From the NCBI GenBank assembly GCA_015222295.1, contig JADFUZ010000143.1:1-8115 (forward strand): DNA of 8,115 nucleotides, read 5' to 3'. Source of the DNA: Chloroflexota bacterium. Lineage in GTDB: Bacteria; Chloroflexota; Dehalococcoidia; GIF9; AB-539-J10. Below are positions 1 to 6,032 of this stretch, in pieces. Made by a program: the position numbers and the translations under genes. The stretch's first letter is position 1. The number at the start of each line of letters is the position of its first letter. A model generated the notes under the pieces. The model worked only from the letters and a program-made list of their open reading frames with translations, did not search any database and was not told the DNA's origin.

Positions 1-27
1 GGAACTCTACCGCTGAGTTACTCCCGC
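1..27 (-). tRNA. Partial tRNA gene (5' half), probably tRNA-Gly
   Basis: Read on the minus strand from 27 down to 1, the bases fit the 5' end of a tRNA. There is a 7-nt acceptor strand GCGGGAG, then TA at positions 8-9, a D-arm with stem ACTC/GAGT around loop AGCGGTA, then the first bases of the anticodon stem. The window ends before the anticodon, so the isotype is not proven. The GCGGGAG acceptor start followed by this D-arm is typical of bacterial tRNA-Gly, hence the tentative call. The 3' half lies outside the window. Confidence 0.75.
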
Positions 28-38
28 AGGTCACATCC

Positions 39-67
39 AGCTTAGCAAGGAGATGGAGTGGCGTCAA
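39..67 (-). promoter_or_regulatory. Candidate promoter for the tRNA gene at the window start
   Basis: On the minus strand a -35-like TTGACG (67-62) is followed after 17 nt by a weak -10-like TAAGCT (44-39). The tRNA 5' end lies 11 nt further on, at 27. The spacing suits a short-leader tRNA promoter, but the -10 matches the consensus at only three of six positions. The rest of the gap up to the enoyl-CoA hydratase stop at 107 shows nothing convincing. Confidence 0.3.
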
Positions 68-106
68 ATGATGTCAGGTCCGTTCGGGCAATCGAAAACG
101 AGCGGA

Positions 107-889
107 TCACTTCCCAATAAAGTGAGGTTTTCTCTTTTCCAAGAACGCCGCCACCCCCTCCTCCAGGTCCTGAGTACTGAAACACTGCGACATACACTGG
201 ATCTCGAGGCTGTTGGCATTGTCCAGGGGTAGATCATAGCCATAGTTGATGGCATACTGGGCCATCTTGATGGCAAAAGACGGCAATCCAGCTAGCTTCT
301 GTGCGAATTTCCTGGCCTCGTTCATGAGCTGTTCAGCGGGAAATATCCTGTTGACCAGTCCCATTTCGTAGGCACGTTGCGCTGGGATCTGTTCGCCACT
401 AATAATGAATTCCTTCGCCCTGCCTATGCCAATAAGTCGAGCCAATCTCTGGGTGCCTCCCCACCCCGGGATAAGGCCCAGCAGGATCTCCGGTTGACCA
501 AAACGCGCTGTCTCGGAAGCGAATCTGACATCACAGGCCATGGAGATCTCCACTCCGCCACCCAGAGCATAGCCATTGACAGCGGCAATTGTGGGCTTCC
601 CCATCGTCTCCATGATCCTGAGAGCGCTGTGCCCCGCCTCCGTAAACTTCATGATTTCACTGGGCTTCTTATTCCTGAACTCGTTGATGTCTGCTCCAGC
701 AACGAATGCCTTGTCGCCTGCGCCCGTGAGTATGATGACTTTGATCTTCTCGTTCTCCTTGCATGCCGCAATCGCGTTAGCAAGTTCAAGCGCTGTCTCC
801 ATGTTCATGGCATTCAGCACCTTCGGGCGATTGAAGGTAATCGTTGCTATGTTGTCCTCTAGCTCAAACAGGATATTGTTGAATTCCAT
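107..889 (-). CDS. Enoyl-CoA hydratase (crotonase family)
   Basis: A 260-residue protein of normal crotonase length, predicted to be cytoplasmic, that hydrates trans-2-enoyl-CoA to 3-hydroxyacyl-CoA. Visible landmarks are FNRPKVLNAMN (19-29), the CoA/oxyanion-hole segment AGADI (64-68), GYALGGGVE (106-114) and GQPEILLGLIPGWGG (131-145). Both glutamates expected of a true hydratase are present: Glu114, and Glu134 in the QPE motif. A hydratase is therefore more likely than an isomerase or hydrolase paralogue. The ATG at 889 is preceded by GGGAGG at a suitable distance. Just upstream lies the tail of a 3-hydroxyacyl-CoA dehydrogenase gene, the enzyme for the next step, which supports a beta-oxidation or butyrate/crotonate role. 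Chain-length preference cannot be told. The symbol crt or fadB-like would be a guess, so none is given. Confidence 0.93.
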   Translation of the reverse strand: MEFNNILFELEDNIATITFNRPKVLNAMNMETALELANAIAACKENEKIKVIILTGAGDKAFVAGADINEFRNKKPSEIMKFTEAGHSALRIMETMGKPTIAAVNGYALGGGVEISMACDVRFASETARFGQPEILLGLIPGWGGTQRLARLIGIGRAKEFIISGEQIPAQRAYEMGLVNRIFPAEQLMNEARKFAQKLAGLPSFAIKMAQYAINYGYDLPLDNANSLEIQCMSQCFSTQDLEEGVAAFLEKRKPHFIGK

Positions 890-911
890 AGTCGACCTCC
901 CTTGTTACGGA

Positions 912-1022
912 CTATTTCCGTGTATAGTCGTAAAATCCCTTGCCGGTCTTTCTCCCAAGGTGACCGGCGTCTACGTATTTCTTCAGCAGCGGACACGGCC
1001 GGGAGTTGGGATCCTTGAACCC
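912..1022 (-). pseudogene. C-terminal remnant of a 3-hydroxyacyl-CoA dehydrogenase (hbd-like)
   Basis: Translating the minus strand in the frame that ends at the TAG at 914-912 gives about 36 residues that closely match the extreme C terminus of 3-hydroxybutyryl-CoA dehydrogenases. They include RPCPLLKK, then VDAGHLGRKTGKGFYDY, then TRK and stop. Family members are about 280-290 residues, so roughly 250 residues and the whole NAD-binding domain are missing. The frame stays open upstream to a TAG at 1175-1173, but residues before about 1022 do not resemble the family, and I saw no ATG in that stretch. I infer a gene truncated at its 5' end by deletion or rearrangement, with its stop and the spacing to the downstream enoyl-CoA hydratase still intact. 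It is probably not translated as an independent protein. Sequence identity to the family is judged by eye. Confidence 0.8.
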
Positions 1023-1056
1023 CGAGCAAGGGAAAATCCGTCGTCTTCCCTTCGGG
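1021..1056 (-). repeat. Imperfect inverted repeat (hairpin) at the edge of the hbd remnant
   Basis: CCCGAGCAAGGG (1021-1032) can pair with CCCTTCGGG (1048-1056), giving 9 base pairs with a 2-nt bulge and a 15-nt loop. It has no downstream T-run on the minus strand, so it is not a standard intrinsic terminator. It lies between the stop of the UxaA-type gene (1126) and the hbd remnant. It may stop or protect the upstream transcript, or merely mark a rearrangement point. Confidence 0.4.
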
Positions 1057-1125
1057 GCAGAGTCTAGCAGATGAGAAGCTACGAAATCAATCTGCTCTGT
1101 GAAGTCGGTCGTCTCGTCACGGCAT

Positions 1126-2283
1126 CTACGTTGTCGGAACCACAGTCCACAGGTCGCAGGTGTACACGTAGCCTATCAGTTCGCTCTGTGTCTTCCTGCC
1201 GGAGGCCACCTCGAGGATCAGACTGAACAGCTCTTGCCCGACGCCTCTGATGTCCGTAATTGCTCTCTCCACATCTACCAGGTAGTCCAGGATGTCAGGG
1301 TATTTCCTGAAGTGGTCCCGTCTGGCGGTTAGCTTGATTACAGGTACGAACGGAAAGCCCATGGGGGCGGCACCTTCAGTGGAATAAGTAATGACATTGC
1401 ACCCGGCCGCCGCCAGCCCGGTGAGCGATTGCAGGTCGTTTCCTGGTGTATCGACGTAGAACATGCCCTTCCCTTCAGGAATCTCCCCGTATCCGACGAC
1501 ATCAGTCAATGGGGTTGACCCGCCCTTGTGGATAGCGCCCAGAGCTTTCTCCTCAATGGAACTCAATCCGTCCGCGACGTTCTGGTGATCAGGATTTGCC
1601 CCAAGGATGTCGATACCCGAGGCCTTAAGCCTTGCCTCGCAGCCTCGAACAACCCTCAGCATCTTCTCTCTTACTTCAGCATTCACTGCCCTGGCTGCGA
1701 TCACGTGCTCGGCCCCTATGACCTCGGTTGTCTCGCTGAAGCCGCCGCTACCGCCATTCTCGATCACAAAGTCCAGGGCCGTGCCCTGAGCGGCATTGGT
1801 TACGGGGCCTGACAGAGGCGTTGACCCACCGCATTCCACACCCTGCCGCAGTTTGCAAATGGGTACGGGCTGTCGTTTGATCCTGGAAGCGTCGCTGGCC
1901 ATCTTGCGGGCAATGTTGATGCCCTTGGACACGGCAACCATCACGCCACCTTCCTGGTGAATCCTGCACACATCAACCGGCTTGCCGGATTGAGCGATGC
2001 CATTTGCTATCCGGTCGGGATCTGAGTCGGCGCAATCGGGAGCCACAACAAGCACAGCAGCCAGATTCGGGTTCTTGCCCAGACTGATGAGTGTGCGGTA
2101 CACGACCTCTTCGTCAGGGGGAATAAGGCCGCAGCCCTGCCTGTGTGTGTAGGGAATGCAGTCACTTACACTGTTCGCAATCCAGGTGGCTGGATCGGAA
2201 GAGCAGGCCACGTTTGATATGATGCCAACATAGTTCCGTGTCCCTGCCTGGCCATTCTCCCGGGGATAACCCAAGAATTCCAT
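1126..2283 (-). CDS. UxaA-family hydro-lyase/sulfo-lyase large subunit (split altronate dehydratase type)
   Basis: A 385-residue catalytic subunit of the UxaA/GarD/SuyB family. It starts with GYPRENGQAGTRNYV (5-19). Further family segments are RQGCG (48-52), GVECGGSTPLSG (148-159), GLSSIEEKALGAIHKGGSTP (239-258) and AAAGCNVITYSTEGAAPMG (291-309). These enzymes remove water from altronate or galactarate, or sulfite from sulfolactate. The large and SAF domains may be fused or, as here, encoded by separate genes. The ATG at 2283 is chosen over one at 2295 because GGGAGG (2293-2288) sits just before it. The small-subunit stop lies 14 nt upstream, so the pair is surely co-expressed. The last residues after SELIGY (YVYTCDLWTVVPTT end) look unlike the usual family tail and may reflect the rearrangement just downstream. 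Substrate unknown: altronate-like sugar acid or sulfolactate are the main candidates. Confidence 0.9.
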   Translation of the reverse strand: MEFLGYPRENGQAGTRNYVGIISNVACSSDPATWIANSVSDCIPYTHRQGCGLIPPDEEVVYRTLISLGKNPNLAAVLVVAPDCADSDPDRIANGIAQSGKPVDVCRIHQEGGVMVAVSKGINIARKMASDASRIKRQPVPICKLRQGVECGGSTPLSGPVTNAAQGTALDFVIENGGSGGFSETTEVIGAEHVIAARAVNAEVREKMLRVVRGCEARLKASGIDILGANPDHQNVADGLSSIEEKALGAIHKGGSTPLTDVVGYGEIPEGKGMFYVDTPGNDLQSLTGLAAAGCNVITYSTEGAAPMGFPFVPVIKLTARRDHFRKYPDILDYLVDVERAITDIRGVGQELFSLILEVASGRKTQSELIGYVYTCDLWTVVPTT

Positions 2284-2297
2284 TTTCCCTCCCATGT

Positions 2298-2585
2298 CTA
2301 TTTGATTGCCTTTGCTCGCAGCCCGATCATGTTGTGTATGTGGACGTGCTGTCCTGGCTTGATGTCCCGAGTGGCCTCGCCGATGACTTCACCGTACTTC
2401 AGTATCCTGCTTCCCGAGCCTATCTGCCTAACGCTGAACTTATGCTGATATCCAATGGGCTCGACCAGTTTCACACGCACTACCTGCTCATCTACTCTCA
2501 AATCCAGCTCATCTCCCGATTGCAGGTCCACTAGCGCTACTCCGACATTGTCCTTCGCGTTCAATACTACTGCCTGTATGCTCAT
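2298..2585 (-). CDS. SAF-domain small subunit of UxaA-family lyase
   Basis: A 95-residue protein matching the N-terminal SAF domain of altronate/galactarate dehydratases, which stands alone in split enzymes such as the small subunit of sulfolactate sulfo-lyase. Visible motifs are GYQHKF (45-50), KYGEVIG (63-69), ATRDIKPG (71-78) and HVHIHN (80-85). The histidines are likely metal- or substrate-binding, by analogy with the family. An in-frame ATG at 2654 would add 23 charged residues (EEPAGELSRGKRDEQEE) with no family resemblance. The ATG at 2585 has AGGAGG at 2599-2594 with 8-nt spacing and gives the normal domain start. It is followed after 14 nt by the large subunit, with which it should form one enzyme. 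Confidence 0.88.
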   Translation of the reverse strand: MSIQAVVLNAKDNVGVALVDLQSGDELDLRVDEQVVRVKLVEPIGYQHKFSVRQIGSGSRILKYGEVIGEATRDIKPGQHVHIHNMIGLRAKAIK

Positions 2586-2614
2586 ACGCGTCTCCTCCTG
2601 TTCATCACGCTTGC

Positions 2615-2689
2615 CGCGGGACAATTCCCCTGCTGGTTCCTCATCAATCGCCACTACTCGTCGGACTCATGGAAAGTCTCGGTCCCGCG
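2615..2689 (-). repeat. 8-bp perfect inverted repeat in the gap before the SAF gene
   Basis: CGCGGGAC (2615-2622) and GTCCCGCG (2682-2689) are exact reverse complements separated by 59 nt. They lie inside the 115-nt gap between the dehydratase stop (2701) and the SAF-gene start (2585). The low-coordinate arm ends about 15 nt before the SAF ribosome binding site on the transcript. The repeat could form an RNA stem that separates expression or decay of the two halves of the cluster. No T-run follows, so it is not an ordinary terminator. Chance occurrence is possible. Confidence 0.35.
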
Positions 2690-2700
2690 ACACGCCACTT

Positions 2701-3822
2701 CTATTTCACCCCATATCTCTCTATGGTTTCTTCGTTCAAATCGATGCCGAGCCCCGGCCCCTCAGGAACATGAACGAAGCCGTCCGAGTCAATTTCCATC
2801 TTTTGCTTCGTCACGTCCCATCTCAGTGGCGTTTCCTCCACGCAGTACTCCAGGATGAAAGCGGTCTTCCTTGAAGCAAGCCACTGGAGACCGGCTGCCA
2901 GGTTAACACCGGTAGTGTAGAAATGGTTGACTACCCTTAAGCCCCTATCCTCAGCGATGTCAGCAATCCTGGCTGCCTCCGTGAAGCCATTCCTGGCAAT
3001 ATCGATCTGCGCAATGTGAATGCCACCGTGCTCAATCAGTTCCTTCCATGCATACCTTCCCGCTTCTCCCTCCCCGGCAGCAATCGGTATATGCGAAGCG
3101 CTGGCCAAGGTCCTGTAGCCGTCCAGGTTATCCTGCTGAAGAGGCTCTTCGAGCCACAGAATCCTGTAGTCCTCAAACTGCCCCGCGCGGCGTATAGCGG
3201 TCATGGTATCCCAGCAACAACCGGCGTCTATTAGCACATCGTTCTCATCCCCAACACCGCGTCGAGCTCCTTCCACCAGATCCAGGTCTGTCTTTTCGCT
3301 CTCTCCCATAGGTGCCCAGCCGAACTTCACAGCGGTGAACCCTCTATTCACCCACTTCCTCCCGATCTCGCAGGTTTCGTTGCCATTCTTCCCGAACAGA
3401 ATGCTGGCATAGGCCCGAATCCTCTTGTGGAACGCGCCGCCGAGCAATTGGTGTATGGGCTGATTGTAGTACTTTCCCGCTATGTCCCACAGGGCTATGT
3501 CAATGCCGCCTATAGTGTGAACAACTACGCCTCGGCGGCCATAGTAGAAGCTGGACTGATATAACTTCTCGTTTATCACCCCGATATCCAGCGGATTCAT
3601 TCCGACAAGTATGCGGCCCAGGCCCGAAGCGATCGTATGACAGAATGGGGCTTCGATGACTGCCTTTGCGACCCGGGGACACGAATCTACCTCGCCAATC
3701 CCCACGATTCCCTCATCAGTGTGCACTTTGATAATTAGAGAGTTCTGGCCGGACGATGCCTTGTCAAGAACCTCGGACTCTGGCAGCCGAAGTTCAATCG
3801 CTTGCACTCCTGTGATCTTCAT
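2701..3822 (-). CDS. Enolase-superfamily acid-sugar dehydratase (mandelate racemase/muconate lactonizing enzyme family)
   Basis: A 373-residue protein with the two-domain layout of the family: an N-terminal capping domain (about 1-130) and a TIM-barrel. Metal ligands are clear: Asp199 (LIDAG), Glu225 (LWLEEP) and Glu251 (AAGEGE). The His-Asp dyad of the mandelate racemase subgroup is visible as Asp274 (AQIDIA) and His300 (VVNHFY), and Glu325 (ILEY) fits the eighth strand. On strand two, where mandelate racemase has Lys-x-Lys, this protein has Lys166-Phe-Gly168, so the second lysine is missing. Dehydration with His300 as base fits better than two-base racemisation. The exact sugar acid is not predictable. 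The ATG at 3822 follows AAAGGAGGGAGG. The gene lies 68 nt after the RraA-like gene and before the UxaA-type pair, consistent with a hydroxy-acid catabolic operon. Confidence 0.9.
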   Translation of the reverse strand: MKITGVQAIELRLPESEVLDKASSGQNSLIIKVHTDEGIVGIGEVDSCPRVAKAVIEAPFCHTIASGLGRILVGMNPLDIGVINEKLYQSSFYYGRRGVVVHTIGGIDIALWDIAGKYYNQPIHQLLGGAFHKRIRAYASILFGKNGNETCEIGRKWVNRGFTAVKFGWAPMGESEKTDLDLVEGARRGVGDENDVLIDAGCCWDTMTAIRRAGQFEDYRILWLEEPLQQDNLDGYRTLASASHIPIAAGEGEAGRYAWKELIEHGGIHIAQIDIARNGFTEAARIADIAEDRGLRVVNHFYTTGVNLAAGLQWLASRKTAFILEYCVEETPLRWDVTKQKMEIDSDGFVHVPEGPGLGIDLNEETIERYGVK

Positions 3823-3890
3823 GGTTCGTTCCTCCCTCCTTTGGGTTTGCCCTCAACAGTGCCCAGATCCTCCTGGTGCCGAGCAGTACC

Positions 3891-4556
3891 TCAGAGCACT
3901 TTGTGTCTCGCGTAGGCATCCCGCAACATAGCCCCCTTGAGCAAGTCGTTGCGGACCAGGTCCTCCTTACCCACTTTTTCCAGAGCCAGAGGAATCACCT
4001 GCTCTTCGAGTTCCTTTGGGATGACTACGACGCCGTCGATGTCACCGAAGACAATATCCCCGGGCTTGACCAGGACGTCTCCACAACTGACGGGGCAGCC
4101 ATGGTCGATAACCCGGCTTCTGCCCCCGGAGTCGACCAGTCTTCTTCCGGTAGCAAAGGTTGGGAATCCCATGGTGGTGATTCGAGAGACGTCTCTGGTG
4201 TAGCCATCAATGATGGCTCCCCTAGCACCGCGGGCTCGGGCGGCCGTCGAAAGCAGCTCACCCCAAATGCACGTGCGCGTCGACCGATTCGTACCGGCGA
4301 CGATCACGTCATTGGGCTTCAGAGAATCAACCGCCTCAATCTCGCCTCGGTACGGGTCGTCACTCAGCTCAAACACGTCGACAGCGAGGACGGGGTAGGC
4401 TCTGCCTGCTACAATGGCTCCCTGGTATACTGGACATACGTCCGCCCTCATGGCTTGGTCACGAGCACCCAGTTGGTCCAGGATGTCTGAGATTGCTGAG
4501 GCCGTCAACTTTTCCTGCATTGCGTCGAACATTTCCTGTTCACTCTTGAAATCCAT
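3891..4556 (-). CDS. RraA-like protein, probable 4-hydroxy-2-oxoacid (HMG/oxaloacetate-type) aldolase
   Basis: A 221-residue member of the RraA/HMG-aldolase family (usual length 160-240). Landmarks are SAISDILDQLG (20-30), WGELLSTAARARGARGAIIDG (98-118), the Arg121-Asp122 pair expected to bind the metal and substrate pyruvyl group, FPTFATGRR (131-139), PVSCGDVLVKPGD (155-167) and GDIDGVVVIP (171-180). Class II pyruvate aldolases of this family split 4-hydroxy-4-methyl-2-oxoglutarate or related acids to pyruvate plus a second carbonyl acid. Some relatives instead inhibit RNase E. The position at the head of a set of acid dehydratase genes and the length above that of RNase-inhibitor RraA favour a metabolic aldolase. 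The ATG at 4556 is preceded by AAAGGAGGTG. The gene is the first of its run, after a 440-nt leader region. Confidence 0.85.
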   Translation of the reverse strand: MDFKSEQEMFDAMQEKLTASAISDILDQLGARDQAMRADVCPVYQGAIVAGRAYPVLAVDVFELSDDPYRGEIEAVDSLKPNDVIVAGTNRSTRTCIWGELLSTAARARGARGAIIDGYTRDVSRITTMGFPTFATGRRLVDSGGRSRVIDHGCPVSCGDVLVKPGDIVFGDIDGVVVIPKELEEQVIPLALEKVGKEDLVRNDLLKGAMLRDAYARHKVL

Positions 4557-4643
4557 CGGTTTTCACACCTCCTTTGCGTGGTATCTCGACTCGCGGTCGT
4601 GTTTTCTCTACTTGCCGTTGTTGACAGTCAGCTTTTCCGTACT

Positions 4644-4672
4644 ATGATAGCGCTTCACCTCCCTCTGTTGAA
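4644..4672 (-). promoter_or_regulatory. Candidate proximal promoter for the RraA-like gene
   Basis: On the minus strand, TATCAT (4649-4644) matches the -10 consensus at five of six positions. TTCAAC (4672-4667) lies 17 nt upstream but matches the -35 consensus at only three positions. Transcription would begin near 4637, about 80 nt before the start codon at 4556. Confidence 0.3.
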
Positions 4673-4794
4673 ATCCTGGCAAATCACTCGACCTGCGGGT
4701 GGCGGGGACTATTCCCAGCCTTTGTCCTGGTCTTCCAGTGTCAATCTAGCTTCGGTCCCTGAAGCCACACTTCACATGGGTTTCCCGGCACTCA

Positions 4795-4824
4795 AGTGTA
4801 AGAACTGCGACCGGCAGCCGTCAA
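4795..4824 (-). promoter_or_regulatory. Candidate distal promoter for the RraA-like gene cluster
   Basis: On the minus strand, TTGACG (4824-4819, five of six -35 matches) is followed after 18 nt by TACACT (4800-4795, four of six -10 matches). Transcription would start near 4788 and give a leader of about 230 nt that contains the GCTTC/GAAGC hairpin. It is weak without experimental support. Confidence 0.3.
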
Positions 4825-4913
4825 TACCACTCAGTGTTCAACTCGACGAAAGATTTGCGGGAGATGCTGTGACCAAAGCAGTTTCTCGCCCAATGCAGGC
4901 TGGAGGAGGACAT

Positions 4914-4933
4914 TCACTGGGTTTTCCAAGTGA
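4914..4933 (-). terminator. Hairpin after tRNA-Pro, possible weak terminator
   Basis: Read on the minus strand, TCACTTGG and CCCAGTGA pair around an AAAA loop, with one internal mismatch. It lies 67 nt past the CCA end of tRNA-Pro. No T-run follows, so intrinsic termination is doubtful. It could be a processing or 3'-end stabilising stem for the por-tRNA transcript. Confidence 0.25.
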
Positions 4934-4999
4934 CACAACCATGACCCATATCCCAACCCGTGGACAGGAATGCCAGACGCGCGACTTCGATTTTGGTCT

Positions 5000-5076
<77 letters not shown>

Positions 5077-5093
5077 ACATTACCGGCTATAGC

Positions 5094-6029
5094 TCAAGCC
5101 GCCTGAGCCGTCACTCTGGCCTTGAGTTCGGCGTATTTCCTGTTTACCCTTGCCTGGATCTTGTCGATCTGCTTTTCTGATAGGTGGCGAAACCGGCCTT
5201 GCGGCTTCAGATAGTCCAGTACGGGCTTGAGTGTTGGACGATCAACATTCAATTTGTAACGCCCGTCTTCCACTTCGTAGAGCGGGAAGAAACCTGTTTC
5301 CACAGCAAGCCGGCCTATCTCGACGGTCAGTTGAGGAGGAAATCTCCAGCCTGTAGGGCAAGGGGATAGAACGTGTACGTAGCCCGGACCCTTCGCCTCG
5401 GCCGCTTTTCTGACCTTGTTCATGAGATCGAAAGGGTAGCTCGGGCAGGCAGTCGCTACATACGGTATCTCGTGCGCAGCTACGATGGCTGGCATGTCCT
5501 TCTTCCAGGTGGTCTGCCCGGGGACTACTTTTCCGGCAGGACTGGTGGTAGTCGCGGCGCCGTAAGGTGTCGCGCTCGATCTCTGAATTCCCGTGTTCAT
5601 GTAAGCTTCGTTGTCCATGCAGATGTACACGATGTCATGACCTCTCTCCAGAACTCCCGATAGAGCAGCAACTCCAATATCGTTGGTTGCTCCATCTCCA
5701 GCAAGAGCAAGGAAATTAACGTGCTTCTCAGGTATCCTGCCTTTCTCCATCAGAATCCTGAAAGCTGACTCTATGCCAGATGCTACTGCGGAGGAGTTCT
5801 CAAACAGGGTCTGCATCCATGGCACCTCCCAGGCGGTCTCGGGGTACATGGAGCCAACACCGGACCAGCACCCGGCAGGCACGCAAACTATCGTGTCCTT
5901 GCCCAGGGCCTTCAAAGCCAGTCTAATGAGTAGAGCTGAGCCGCAGCCCTGACAGGCCCTGTGCCCGGAGGAAAGGAACTCATCTTTGGCTACAAGATTC
6001 TTACCAAATTTTATGACTTCACTTTCCAT
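5094..6029 (-). CDS. porB: Pyruvate:ferredoxin oxidoreductase beta subunit
   Basis: A 311-residue thiamine-diphosphate-binding subunit. With the other subunits it oxidises pyruvate and CoA to acetyl-CoA and CO2 while reducing ferredoxin in the cytoplasm. The iron-sulfur cysteines of the beta subunit are visible: Cys26 and Cys29 (GHRACQGCG), Cys54 (PAGCWSG) and Cys224 (LSPCPTGW). The diphosphate-binding motif is GDGATNDIG (111-119). The YMNTGIQRSSATPYGA segment (143-158) is characteristic of pyruvate-specific enzymes rather than 2-oxoglutarate or branched-chain ones. The ATG at 6029 follows AAGGGGGT, which overlaps the porA stop, so translation is probably coupled. The C-terminal tail beyond residue 275 is helical and charged. 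It is the last protein gene of the operon and is followed by tRNA-Pro. Confidence 0.95.
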   Translation of the reverse strand: MESEVIKFGKNLVAKDEFLSSGHRACQGCGSALLIRLALKALGKDTIVCVPAGCWSGVGSMYPETAWEVPWMQTLFENSSAVASGIESAFRILMEKGRIPEKHVNFLALAGDGATNDIGVAALSGVLERGHDIVYICMDNEAYMNTGIQRSSATPYGAATTTSPAGKVVPGQTTWKKDMPAIVAAHEIPYVATACPSYPFDLMNKVRKAAEAKGPGYVHVLSPCPTGWRFPPQLTVEIGRLAVETGFFPLYEVEDGRYKLNVDRPTLKPVLDYLKPQGRFRHLSEKQIDKIQARVNRKYAELKARVTAQAA

Positions 6030-6032
6030 TTG

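Noticed and set aside
576..1067. Plus-strand open frame of 163 codons across the hydratase start and hbd remnant
   Set aside because: It is opposite an intact conserved gene, and its product is a low-complexity translation without motifs.
2583..2645. Short minus-strand open frame (about 20 codons, starting MRNQQGN) whose stop overlaps the SAF start as ATGA
   Set aside because: The ATGA overlap is suggestive of coupling, but it has no ribosome binding site and the arginine-rich end is just the translated AGGAGG site of the SAF gene.
2586..2654. N-terminal extension of the SAF subunit from an upstream in-frame ATG
   Set aside because: The extension is charged and unlike the family, and the strong AGGAGG site lies inside it, 8 nt before the internal ATG.
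3876..4490. Long plus-strand open frame of 204 codons opposite the RraA-like gene
   Set aside because: It lies entirely over a clear conserved gene on the other strand, and its translation resembles no family. It is a mirror of the real gene's codon pattern.
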